From JAIBJN01 sp963775505 (lineage in GTDB: Bacteria; Actinomycetota; Thermoleophilia; Gaiellales; Gaiellaceae): a stretch of DNA of 64,000 nt. Each line of letters opens with the position of its first letter. Within the stretch, counting starts at the first letter, position 1. The position numbers were made by a program, and so were the translations under genes. The notes beneath the pieces are model-generated. The model was not told the DNA's origin and did no database searches. It was given only the letters and a program-made list of their open reading frames with translations. The stretch spans positions 434,001 through 498,000 of the forward strand of contig CAVZIL010000007.1 of assembly GCA_963775505.1 (NCBI GenBank). The letters are read 5' to 3'. Below are positions 40,718 through 48,690 of this stretch, piece after piece.

Positions 40718-43234
40718 CTACTGGCCGGACGCGGGATCGAGCGCGAAGCTCTGAGGGGTCGTGCCGAAGGCGACGGAGCGAATGCTCTGGCCGCCGTACA
40801 GCTCCCCACCCGCGAGGCCCGTGACGGACATCGTCGCCGGCCCGTCCGCCTGGAGCGTCACGGTTCCCGTGGCGACGTCGAGCGTCCCCCGCAAGCCGGC
40901 CGACTCGGCCGCCAGGCGCTCCTCGCTGAGCCTCCCGATCTCGTGGAAGGGCACGCTGCGGACGGGAAGCACCATCAGCGACTCGTAGCGGTCGAGCACG
41001 GTGTCCAGCCAGTCGAAGAGCAGTGTCGAGCCGGCGCCGTCGTAGTTCCGGAGGTTCGACTGGTGGAAGTAGTGCGGCCACTTCCGGTACGCGAGCATGT
41101 GGCGGAGCGTCGTCTCGGCCTCCGACGCGAGGATCTGCCCGTACGACCGCGGCGTGCAGATCGCGCCGGGGATCGCGCAGGGATCCTGGCCGGCGTTCAC
41201 GTACCGCTCGTGGAAGATGTAGTTGTACTCGTCGGTGTTCTGCGCCGGCGTGGTCGCGTTGTAGAAGACCGCGGTCGGATAGCGGGGCAGGATCACGAGG
41301 TCGAAGCCCGGCACCCGGCGCTCGGTGTTCTGGCCGGGCCGCGAGGAGTCGGCTCCCAGGTAGCGGACGCCGAGGTCCTGCGCGGCCTGGAGCAGCTGGT
41401 CGTTCGTCCCGGCGGGAAAGTGGATGTCGTCCGTGGGGTCGAGCGCCGTACCCTGGTCGTCGGCGAGGCCCGAGTGCTCGCCCGTGAGCAGCACCCGGTC
41501 GTTCTCGGCCTTGCCGGGCAGGCCGAGCCGCGTCCACGTGTCGCGGTTCTGCTGGATCTCCGAGGACGAGAAGGCGTAGTCCGCCAGGCCGGCGCTCGTG
41601 TCCATGTCCTCGTGGGTGAAGGTGTGGTTCACGTAGCGGAAGGCGTCCTTGCCGGCCACGACCGCGTTCGTGAGCGGGTCGGTCGGCACCGGCGCGTAGT
41701 CGATCGTGAGCAGGGGGCGCCTGCTCGAGCTCGACTGCTCGCGCATCCCGATCTCCCCCTCGCCCCAGGACGTGCCGATCACGATCAGCCCGTTGTTCGC
41801 CTGGCCGCCGAGCCAGCCCGAGACGAAGGGCGTCACGTCGACCGTGACGAGCCGCTCGTTCAGAAGGCGGAAGGGAATGCACGTGGCGCCGTCGTAGTCG
41901 CCTCCGTACGTGTTCCAGCGGGTGAGGCCGCGGCGGTAGCGCCACGTCGCGCCGGAGAGGAAGTAGCCGCTCCCCTCGTCCCACGAGCTGGTCAGGCGGC
42001 AGGCCTTGGCGGTGATCTGGTTGGAGCCGTCGGTCCACAGCGTCAGCGTGGCGCGCTCGACCGGGCTCGTCGGCTGGCCGGCGAGGTTGAAGCGCATCAA
42101 CGTGCGCTCCTCGTCGTTCGTCCGGAACTGCACCTGGCCGCGCGAGTCGCGCCCGTGGTTGTCGTACGGGTCGTCCTGCTCGACATGGGTGTCGGCGACG
42201 GGGCGAAGGCTGGCCGTCGGCGGATCGACGGGCAGGCCCGCGCCGCTCCCGTTGAAGGGGAAGTCGAGCGCGAACGCGCCTGCGGACGGATGCGACGCCC
42301 GGAGCGCCGCCGTCTGGGCGACGGCGTTCTGGACGTCCCCGGCGGTCATGCGGTACTCCTGGCTCTCGTCGGTCACGTTCCCGGCGGGATCCCAGAGCGA
42401 GTTGCCGAGGAAGAGGTCGTCGACGTGCGCCTCGAGGTACACCTCGCGGGAGCCGATGAAGACGCCCTTCGTGGCGAAGTTGAGGAACTCGTAGGCGAGC
42501 ACCTGCGAGTGGATCAGGAACCAGGCGTTCGAGATCGTCGAGAGGAGGACCTCGCGTCCGTCGTCGTAGCGGAGGTGCGAGACGAAGGTCTTCTCGCCGT
42601 CGTCCTGCCAGACGAGGAGCGGCTGGATGTGCGGGCCGACGCCGGTCTCGCGCGGCTCGCCCGCGTAGACGACGAACGGCCGCCCGGCGAACGCGAAGTC
42701 GGTGATCGGCAGCGGGTTCGCCTCGTTCACGTACTCGAAGACCCCGGTTCCGCCGGCCGGCGCCTGCCAGCGGCCCAGGAACTCGGTGCCGGCGATGATG
42801 TCGGTCATCCCGTAGTCGAGCCCGAGGCCCGGGTTGGTGGCCGGGAAGCCCGAGACGATCGACTCGCGCACGCCGAAGTCGCGCTCGAAGGCGTGCAGCG
42901 CCTCCCACTCGAACGCGTCGAAGCCGGAGCCGGCGCCGTTGGGCAGGAAGAGCTCGGAGTTCGTGAGGATGACGCCGTTGTAGAAGCCGTGGTCGCCGGA
43001 GGAGAGGCGATCGGGCGTGAGCGTCTCGGTGCTCGAGTCGAGGACGTCGTACGGCACGCCGACCTCGTCCAGGACGTCGTCCATCAGGTCGAGACCGGGA
43101 TCGACGCTGGCGTCGCCTGTGGAGACGACGAGGACGCGCAGGTCGAGCGTCCTGTCGGCGGCCCAGGCGCCTTCCGCCTGAGCCATGAGCGCTGCCAGTC
43201 CCGCAACGAGACATGCAAGGGTACGACGCCGCAA
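40718..43234 (-). CDS. PelA-like secreted polysaccharide deacetylase with an inserted DNRLRE-type domain
   Basis: 838 residues with a signal peptide (ending near AEGAWA). Residues 30-255 resemble the middle, Rossmann-like part of PelA (LRVLVVSTGDAS, FPATNPGLGLDYGMT). A deacetylase follows: metal-site motif HVDD at 270-273 and HTFTH at 537-541, typical of CE4/PelA deacetylases. Between them (about 340-515) lies a DNRLRE-like beta-domain (VADTHVEQ..., MRFNLAGQ, VDVTPFVSGWLGG, RRPLLTIDY), which probably binds carbohydrate. The hydrolase domain normally fused in PelA is a separate upstream gene. It would deacetylate a secreted aminosugar polymer. Confidence 0.8.
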   Translation of the reverse strand: MRRRTLACLVAGLAALMAQAEGAWAADRTLDLRVLVVSTGDASVDPGLDLMDDVLDEVGVPYDVLDSSTETLTPDRLSSGDHGFYNGVILTNSELFLPNGAGSGFDAFEWEALHAFERDFGVRESIVSGFPATNPGLGLDYGMTDIIAGTEFLGRWQAPAGGTGVFEYVNEANPLPITDFAFAGRPFVVYAGEPRETGVGPHIQPLLVWQDDGEKTFVSHLRYDDGREVLLSTISNAWFLIHSQVLAYEFLNFATKGVFIGSREVYLEAHVDDLFLGNSLWDPAGNVTDESQEYRMTAGDVQNAVAQTAALRASHPSAGAFALDFPFNGSGAGLPVDPPTASLRPVADTHVEQDDPYDNHGRDSRGQVQFRTNDEERTLMRFNLAGQPTSPVERATLTLWTDGSNQITAKACRLTSSWDEGSGYFLSGATWRYRRGLTRWNTYGGDYDGATCIPFRLLNERLVTVDVTPFVSGWLGGQANNGLIVIGTSWGEGEIGMREQSSSSRRPLLTIDYAPVPTDPLTNAVVAGKDAFRYVNHTFTHEDMDTSAGLADYAFSSSEIQQNRDTWTRLGLPGKAENDRVLLTGEHSGLADDQGTALDPTDDIHFPAGTNDQLLQAAQDLGVRYLGADSSRPGQNTERRVPGFDLVILPRYPTAVFYNATTPAQNTDEYNYIFHERYVNAGQDPCAIPGAICTPRSYGQILASEAETTLRHMLAYRKWPHYFHQSNLRNYDGAGSTLLFDWLDTVLDRYESLMVLPVRSVPFHEIGRLSEERLAAESAGLRGTLDVATGTVTLQADGPATMSVTGLAGGELYGGQSIRSVAFGTTPQSFALDPASGQ

Positions 43235-43355
43235 GTTCTCCCCTCCCTGGTGCTGGTTCTCCCGTGACGCCGGACCGTAGTGGCCGCATGGACCGGCGCG
43301 TTCCGAATCGTGGGGGAGGTCTAGAAGTCGCTCAAGTCCAGTTTCCGGCGGCCGC

Positions 43356-44207
43356 TCAGCAGCGCAACGGGCCCGGGACCCGCGACAGCTCGATGTCGCT
43401 CACGTACGGCAGCGCTCCCGCGTCGCACGCGGCTCTGACCGCCTCCGAAGCGGCATCGGCGCTGCCATGAGGCACGTAGTCGGTGGTGGTGACGAGGAGC
43501 CCGCTTCCGCGGATCCGCCGGATCGCGGCGAGCGCGTCGGCACGGTCGGCCGAACCTACCCGAACGTACTGTTCGCGGTCGAAGTCGTACGTCCAGCTGA
43601 CGTCCTCGCGGTTCCAGCCGTCGTAGTAGCGCAGGGTCGGGCCGATGGTGGAGTCGCCGTTCTGAGCGAAGAGGAGCTTGTCGCGGCGGTGGACCTTGCG
43701 CGCCAGACGGGCGACGAGCGCCTCCATCCCGTCGCGCTGGGCCGGATGCGTCTCGATCATGTCCGTGTTGTCGAGGAAGAGCCCGTCGAGGCCCTTCGAG
43801 AGCATGCTGGGTGCGACCCGTGACGCGATCAGGTCGCGGAAGCCTGGCCGGGAGACGTCCGCATACCACTCCCCCCAGTCGTCCCAGAGCTCGAGCTTGA
43901 ACGGCGTCGCCGCCCGGTGCCACCAGCGGTAGCTCTCGATCGTCCCGACCGAGAGGTAGCCGAGGACGATCGCTCCGTGGCGGCGGAGCCTCCTCACCTG
44001 GCGCTCGGTGACCTCCTCGCCGTCGACGACGACGAGGTCGAAGGCGTCCGGCCGCCGGAGCACGTCGGCCAGCGCCCCTTCGCCGAGCGGAAACGCCCAC
44101 GTCTCTACCGAGCGGAGGTTACGGTCTTCGGGCGCCGCACAGGCGGTGACCGCGACGGCCAGTGAGCCGAGCGCGGCCAGGGCGAAGACGATCAACGGCC
44201 GGGGCAA
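43356..44207 (-). CDS. GH114-type endo-alpha-1,4-polygalactosaminidase-like hydrolase, exported
   Basis: 283 residues from a TTG directly after the upstream TAG. A signal peptide with a possible lipobox Cys (VAVTACAAP) is followed by a TIM-barrel of the GH114/TM1410 type: VVVDGEEV, LGYLSVGTIESYR, LDGLFLDNTDMI and LLFAQNGD. In PelA this domain cleaves galactosamine-rich Pel polymer. Here it is encoded separately from the deacetylase, with a 121-bp gap, in the same orientation. It probably trims or remodels the polysaccharide made by this locus. Confidence 0.85.
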   Translation of the reverse strand: MPRPLIVFALAALGSLAVAVTACAAPEDRNLRSVETWAFPLGEGALADVLRRPDAFDLVVVDGEEVTERQVRRLRRHGAIVLGYLSVGTIESYRWWHRAATPFKLELWDDWGEWYADVSRPGFRDLIASRVAPSMLSKGLDGLFLDNTDMIETHPAQRDGMEALVARLARKVHRRDKLLFAQNGDSTIGPTLRYYDGWNREDVSWTYDFDREQYVRVGSADRADALAAIRRIRGSGLLVTTTDYVPHGSADAASEAVRAACDAGALPYVSDIELSRVPGPLRC

Positions 44208-44915
44208 CTAGCTCTGGGTGAGCCCGCGCTGCAGCTCGGCCACGTAGGCGTTCAGCTCCTGCTCGCGGCGCTCGAGCCTGGCGCGCAGCTCGGACAGCTC
44301 GTTCTCGCGCTGCTCGAGCTCGCCTCGGAGGACCTCGAGCCGGGCCGTCTGGCGGACCTGGTGCTCGTCCAGCTCCTGCTCGCGCGCGTCGAGCTCCCGC
44401 CGGCGCTCCTCGAGCAGCGACTCCGCCTCGGCGAAGGAGCGGTCGCGCTGGGCGACCCATTGCGTGTCGAGAGCGTCGGGGTCGAGCAGGTCCCTGTGGA
44501 ACTGGGCGAGCTCGCGCTCGCGGTCGGCGAGCCGGCGCTGCTCGACGCGCAGGCGGTCGCTCTTCTCGGTGAAGCCCTTCTCCCGCGCGGCCAGCTCGGC
44601 CTCGGACTCGATCAGCTTCCTGAGGCGCTCGCGCACGTCCTCGGTGGCCGTGGCCACCTCGACTGCCCGCTCCTTCAGGCTCTCGAGCGCCCGGTCGAGC
44701 GCTTGGCTGAGCTTCGCGGGCATGGGGCCGAGCTCCTCGAGGGTGCGCGCCCGCTGCTCCAGCTCGAGCTCGGCGCGCTCCAGCGCCTCCTCGCGCTCGG
44801 TGAGCTCCCGGTTGCGGCCGTCCAGCTCGGCGCCGCGCTCGTCCAGCTCGGCGGCGCTCCGAGCGAGGTAGCTCTCGAGCGAGCCGCGGAGCTTCTCCGT
44901 GAGCCCTCCGGACAT
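44208..44915 (-). CDS. Long coiled-coil protein
   Basis: 235 residues from ATG 44915, almost entirely heptad-like Glu/Arg/Leu-rich coiled coil (for example LDERGAELDGRNRELTEREE). It has no signal peptide, membrane helix or catalytic motif. It ends one base before the TTG start of the GH114 gene, so it is part of the same transcript. A structural or scaffolding role for the exopolysaccharide machinery is possible; no homologue is recognised. An upstream in-frame extension to 45068 is low complexity and overlaps another gene. Confidence 0.7.
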   Translation of the reverse strand: MSGGLTEKLRGSLESYLARSAAELDERGAELDGRNRELTEREEALERAELELEQRARTLEELGPMPAKLSQALDRALESLKERAVEVATATEDVRERLRKLIESEAELAAREKGFTEKSDRLRVEQRRLADRERELAQFHRDLLDPDALDTQWVAQRDRSFAEAESLLEERRRELDAREQELDEHQVRQTARLEVLRGELEQRENELSELRARLERREQELNAYVAELQRGLTQS

Positions 44916-44922
44916 GGCTCGA

Positions 44923-45138
44923 TCAGGCGGCCACCGGGCCCGCAGCCCGATGCCGCACGAGGTCGCCGCCGACGAGGACGAGCTCCGGGGTCGTGCGCTC
45001 GACCGGCTCCTCCTCGAGGAGATGGACGAGGTCACGGCTCGAGGGCAGTGGGGCTCGCTCGCGGACACGATTTGCCCGCTCGAGCCGGGCCCGGAGGCCG
45101 GTCCCGAACTCAGGAAGACGCGCGGCGTGGTCGTTCAT
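44923..45138 (-). CDS. Small hypothetical protein, 71 aa
   Basis: Hydrophilic, Arg/Glu-rich and without a recognisable domain. It sits between the M28 peptidase (13 bp upstream) and the coiled-coil gene (7 bp downstream), all on one strand, which supports it as an operon member. No strong ribosome site is visible, so translational coupling to the peptidase gene is likely if it is real. Confidence 0.45.
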   Translation of the reverse strand: MNDHAARLPEFGTGLRARLERANRVRERAPLPSSRDLVHLLEEEPVERTTPELVLVGGDLVRHRAAGPVAA

Positions 45139-45151
45139 GCGGCACTTCGCA

Positions 45152-46042
45152 TCATCGGCATGACGCGAGGCCCGTCGTCCCCCATTCGGGGTACCGCCCG
45201 CGGGTGTTTAGTCGGCGATCAGTCACGACTCTGCGGGCGGCCTCGAGGACGACCCGGCCGGCGCGCGAGAGCCTCCACGGGCTCAGGCGGTGGACGCGGT
45301 CGCACGGCATGTGCCAGCAGTGGTCCCACCGCCACTCGATCCAGGCCGCGGGCACGCCGCCGCGCGTGAGGTCGTCGTGATCGGACTGGCCGGTGTCCCG
45401 CAGGTAGCTGGCCCTGATCCCGAGGTCGTCGGCGGCCCTGAGCAGCTTGCGCGCCGACCGGTTCGGTCGCGCCTCGAGACCGCGGATGTTCAGCGTCCAT
45501 CCGACTCCGACCATGTCGATCGAGAGCGCGAGGCGGACGCTCTCCTTCTCCGCGTTCGTCAGAGACTGGGTCAGCTCGCGGGATCCGAGGTGCCAGCCCG
45601 CTCCGGTGTAGCGACGTTCCTCAGCGCCCAGGGCGGCGACGAGGATGCCCGGCTCGTCCTTCAGGTACTGGGCCAGCATGAGCATGACGCCGACGCCCGA
45701 GGCGTTGTCGTTGGCCGCGGGCGTCCCCGGCACGCCGTCCATGTGCGCGACGATGATCACCTCGGGCAGTCCGGGCGTCTCGCCGACGACGTTCAGCGAC
45801 TGGCCTCCCTCGGGGAGGGGAACGTCCTGGGTCTCGACGTCGTAGCCCAGCTCGTTCAGGCGCTGGCGCACGATCGCGCCGGCCTGGCGCTCGTGCTGCC
45901 CGCCGGCCGGCCGTGGGCCGAGCTCGGCGAGCTGGCGCGCCCACTGCTTCGCCTGGCGACCGTTGAACGCCGCCCCCGTCGACGGAACGACGAGCGCGAC
46001 GATGGCAACCGAGAGCGTGACCCCGAGGAGCAGACGGCGCAT
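45152..46042 (-). CDS. Secreted M28-family metallopeptidase
   Basis: 296 residues with an N-terminal signal peptide (MRRLLLGVTLSVAIVALVVP). The M28 co-catalytic zinc site is visible: His/Asp in VAHMDG, the bridging Asp in ANDNASG, the Glu pair in LGAEE, and further Asp and His residues (SIDMVG, QSDHDDL, HMPCD). It would act outside the cell as an aminopeptidase or carboxypeptidase. It is the first gene of the run leading into the Pel-like cluster. The ATG at 46042 matches the signal peptide; longer forms run into bolA. Confidence 0.88.
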   Translation of the reverse strand: MRRLLLGVTLSVAIVALVVPSTGAAFNGRQAKQWARQLAELGPRPAGGQHERQAGAIVRQRLNELGYDVETQDVPLPEGGQSLNVVGETPGLPEVIIVAHMDGVPGTPAANDNASGVGVMLMLAQYLKDEPGILVAALGAEERRYTGAGWHLGSRELTQSLTNAEKESVRLALSIDMVGVGWTLNIRGLEARPNRSARKLLRAADDLGIRASYLRDTGQSDHDDLTRGGVPAAWIEWRWDHCWHMPCDRVHRLSPWRLSRAGRVVLEAARRVVTDRRLNTRGRYPEWGTTGLASCR

Positions 46043-46087
46043 CGGGCGCCATGGTAGCGGTGATCGCTGCTGGTATCGTCGGCTGCG

Positions 46088-46318
46088 ATGAGCCAGCGAC
46101 TCGAAGGGCTCCTGCGCGCGGCGTTCCCGGAGGCGCAGGAGGTGGCGATCGTCGACCGCACCGGCGGCGGCGACCACTTCCACGTGACCGTCGTGGACGT
46201 GTCGTTCGGCCGCCTCTCGCTGCTCGACCAGCACCGGCTCATCTACGACGCACTCGCCGAGCCGCTCCGGGACGGCACCATCCACGAGCTGCGAATCACC
46301 ACGAGGGGAGAGGCATGA
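46088..46318 (+). CDS. bolA: BolA-family protein
   Basis: 76 residues with the class II KH-like BolA fold (VDRTGGGDHFHVTVVDVSF, then LLDQHRLIYDAL). BolA pairs with monothiol glutaredoxins to handle [2Fe-2S] clusters. The next gene is exactly such a glutaredoxin and starts inside the bolA stop codon (ATGA), so a BolA-Grx complex is very likely. Confidence 0.93.
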   Translation: MSQRLEGLLRAAFPEAQEVAIVDRTGGGDHFHVTVVDVSFGRLSLLDQHRLIYDALAEPLRDGTIHELRITTRGEA

Positions 46319-46710
46319 GCGACCTTCACGACCGCATCAAGGACGCGATCGAGCAGGAGCCCGTCGTCGCCTTCATCAAGGGGACGCACGAGCAGGCCTA
46401 CTGCGGCAACTCCGAGCGCGCGATGCAGGCGCTGCGGGGGGTGGGCGCCGGCTTCGCGACGGTCGACGTGCTTCCCGACCCGCGCATCCGCGAGGAGCTC
46501 TCGGCGCTCTCCGACTGGCCCACGATCCCGCAGGTGTTCGTCGCCGGAGAGCTCGTCGGCGGCGCCGACATCGTCGAGGAGCTGGCCATCACAGGCCAGC
46601 TCGAGGCGACGTTGGACGAGAAGCTCGGGGAGTCGTGGCGACGGCCCGGCGACGAGCGCACGGTGTCGGTCACGGGCGGCCCCGGCCTCAGGGTCGTTCC
46701 GGGCGGCTAG
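46315..46710 (+). CDS. grxD: Monothiol glutaredoxin (Grx4/GrxD-type) with CGNS active site
   Basis: 131 residues. The domain has VVAFIKGTHEQAYCGNSERA with a single active-site Cys30, then WPTIPQVFVAGELVGGADIV, the glutathione-binding region. The usual CGFS motif is CGNS here. The protein should bind a [2Fe-2S] cluster with glutathione and partner the coupled BolA. The C-terminal 25 residues extend beyond the usual fold. An inverted repeat follows the stop. Confidence 0.92.
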   Translation: MSDLHDRIKDAIEQEPVVAFIKGTHEQAYCGNSERAMQALRGVGAGFATVDVLPDPRIREELSALSDWPTIPQVFVAGELVGGADIVEELAITGQLEATLDEKLGESWRRPGDERTVSVTGGPGLRVVPGG

Positions 46711-46761
46711 CTCGACCCCGCGGCGTCGGCCGGGCACCGAAGCGGGGCCGGACCACCCCAA

Positions 46762-46860
46762 GTGTTCCACCGGCACAAGCCGGCGACCCTCGCTCCGAAG
46801 CCCAACACCGAGATGCCTTGCGCGCTTTGCCGTGGTCGCACGTTTGTGCTCGTGGAACAC
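46762..46860. repeat. 99-bp imperfect inverted repeat
   Basis: Arms of 27 nt (46762-46788 and 46834-46860) match at 22 positions, with GTGTTCCAC/GTGGAACAC at the ends and GCGACC/GGTCGC inside, around a 45-nt spacer. It lies between convergent grxD and a methyltransferase gene. It could be a small mobile palindrome or a long terminator. Confidence 0.6.
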
Positions 46861-46893
46861 AAGCGCTTCCGCCTGCTGCCGGCGTGGTGCGCG

Positions 46894-47547
46894 TCAGCGC
46901 AGCGCCACGCCTACGGCGTATGGTGCCGAGGTAATGGTGAGGACCGAGGAGGAGTGGAAGCCGCGGTCGAGGGCGGCGAGCTCGAAGCCGGCCTGCTCGA
47001 TCACTGCAACGGTGTCGCGCGTCGTCTCGCAGCCGCCGAGAGCACGCGTCCAGAAGAGCCGGTCGCCCGCGCGCTGAAGGGCCCGGAACGCGGCCTGGGG
47101 CGAGCGCACGTGCTCGTAGAAGCGCAGCTCCCCGTCTGGGACGAGCACGCGACGTAGCTCGTCCAGGGCCGCGGACGGGTCGGGGATGCTGCAGAGAACC
47201 CAGACCACGAGGGCGGCGTCGAAGGTTTCGTTTCCGGCCGGGAGGGAGGACGCATCGCCGTCCACGACCTCGATCGGCACGGGCGCCGCCGCTGCGCGCT
47301 CGAAGGCGACCGCCCGGGCCGCGGGGTCAGGCTCGACAGCGAGCACCGCGGTGACCCGGGACGGGTAGTGCTCGAAGGCGCGCCCGTCGCCGCAGCCGAG
47401 CTCTAGCACGCGACCACGAAGCCCGGAGAGGAGCCGGCGCCGGAGCTCCCGGGCGACCGGGTCCGGGCGGCGCGTCTCCCGCCGTTCGAGGTAGCGCGCG
47501 AAGCGCGACTGCTCCGATCCGTAGAGCGGCGGGTTCGTCGCCGTCAC
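46894..47547 (-). CDS. Class I SAM-dependent methyltransferase
   Basis: 217 residues with motif I VLELGCGDGRAFEHY, an acidic motif II at the end of the second strand (LAVEPDP), VVDGDASSLP and the post-I motif FDAALVVWVLCSIPDP. It resembles the UbiE/Methyltransf_11 group; the substrate is unknown. The GTG start overlaps the stop of the endonuclease-IV-like gene (GTGA), so both are made together. Confidence 0.88.
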   Translation of the reverse strand: MTATNPPLYGSEQSRFARYLERRETRRPDPVARELRRRLLSGLRGRVLELGCGDGRAFEHYPSRVTAVLAVEPDPAARAVAFERAAAAPVPIEVVDGDASSLPAGNETFDAALVVWVLCSIPDPSAALDELRRVLVPDGELRFYEHVRSPQAAFRALQRAGDRLFWTRALGGCETTRDTVAVIEQAGFELAALDRGFHSSSVLTITSAPYAVGVALR

Positions 47548-48365
47548 GCCCGCGCCCCCAGCAGGATCGAACGGATCGCCTGGCTCGAGTCCTCGTCCGG
47601 CGATTCCGAGATGACCGTCGCCGCCCGGTCGAAGCGGGCCAACGCGTCGCGCAGCGGCTCCGCACGCAGCGTGCCTTCGCCGTAGGGGAGGTGCTTCGTC
47701 TCGTTCCGGTTCGCAAAGGCGATGTCCGAGAAGTGGATGTGGAACGGAGCGCCCGGTTCCAGAACGGCATCGGCCTCCGCAAGCGCCTCCGCGAAGAGGT
47801 CGGCCTCGACATACGCGCCGTCCGAGGTTGCGTGCATGTGCGCGAAGTCGAGCACCGGCCGCACCCAGTCGACATGCTCGGCAATCCAGATGACGTCGTC
47901 GATCGTGCCGAGGTCCCGGACGCGGCCCATTACCTCGACGCCGAAGGGCACGCCGCGGCCCTTGCCCTCGAGGCGCTCGCGCAGCGAGCCGAGCTGGTCG
48001 GCAACCGCCTCGAGCGCCGCCTCGCGCTCGCGCCCCAGCAGGAAGCCGGGGTGGAAGACGACGAGCTCGGCGCCGCAGGCGACGGCGACCCCGGCCGAGT
48101 GGTCGAGCATCCCCGTGGCCATGTTGTACTTTCGGTCACGCTCGAGGTGGCCCATGAACCCGGCGATGGGCGCGTGCACCGAGAGCGCGATGTCGGCCTC
48201 CCGCGCCAGCTCGCCGAAGCGCTCCGCCCACGGGTAGTCCATCCAGAACTTCCCCTCGAAGTCGATCTCGCAGGCCGTGTAGCCGCGCTCGAGGAGGAGC
48301 TCGACGGCCGCTTCGGGGCTCTCGCGAGAGGGCACGCGGGCAGGACCGACGCGGATTAGAGCCAT
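47544..48365 (-). CDS. nfo: AP endonuclease IV-like TIM-barrel protein
   Basis: 273 residues of the AP_endonuc_2/xylose-isomerase-like TIM-barrel family. Motifs compatible with the three-metal site of endonuclease IV are visible: LSVHAPIAGFMG, VVFHPGFLLG, FGVEVMGR, VLDFAHMHA, FHIHFSD and ISESP. It may cut at abasic sites, or it may be a sugar isomerase-like relative. The ATG at 48365 is preferred over the upstream start. It is coupled to a methyltransferase gene. Confidence 0.82.
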   Translation of the reverse strand: MALIRVGPARVPSRESPEAAVELLLERGYTACEIDFEGKFWMDYPWAERFGELAREADIALSVHAPIAGFMGHLERDRKYNMATGMLDHSAGVAVACGAELVVFHPGFLLGREREAALEAVADQLGSLRERLEGKGRGVPFGVEVMGRVRDLGTIDDVIWIAEHVDWVRPVLDFAHMHATSDGAYVEADLFAEALAEADAVLEPGAPFHIHFSDIAFANRNETKHLPYGEGTLRAEPLRDALARFDRAATVISESPDEDSSQAIRSILLGARA

Positions 48366-48412
48366 TCGGGCCACCCTACTGGTCCGTCCGATCACCTGAG
48401 TACCTTCAGCCC

Positions 48413-48652
48413 ATGGCCAAGCGACCTTCCCGCATCGACCTGCTCGAGCTCGACATCGACCTCCGGCTGGCCGACCTCTGGGGAGAGGCGTGCGGCGTGG
48501 GCGATTGGAACCTCGAGGTCGTCGCCGCCTTCCTCCGCGCTGCCTACGGCAAGGGCTACTGCGACGCCCTTACCGAGGACGCTCCGGGGAGCCTCTGCCG
48601 GGATCACGGCTACCGGATCCCGGATCGCCGCCCGATGCCTACCCCCGAGTAG
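48413..48652 (+). CDS. Small conserved-looking hypothetical protein, 79 aa
   Basis: Soluble and acidic, with ELDIDLRLADLWGEACGVGDW and a C-terminal YCDALTEDAPGSLCRDHGYR segment. The two Cys could be metal or disulfide ligands. No family is recalled. It is upstream of ccmE by 38 bp on the same strand and may share its transcript. Confidence 0.6.
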   Translation: MAKRPSRIDLLELDIDLRLADLWGEACGVGDWNLEVVAAFLRAAYGKGYCDALTEDAPGSLCRDHGYRIPDRRPMPTPE

Positions 48653-48690
48653 CGGTTCTAGGAACCCAAGACCGCCGGTAAACTCGAAGC

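Noticed and set aside
39551..43267. 1238-codon plus-strand frame opposite pelF and the PelA-like gene
   Set aside because: Antisense shadow produced by GC-rich codons. The minus-strand genes have signatures, signal peptide and start sites.
46762..47157. Plus-strand small protein with PCALCRGRTF, possible zinc ribbon
   Set aside because: Its first part is an arm of the inverted repeat and the rest is antisense to the methyltransferase. There is no ribosome site.
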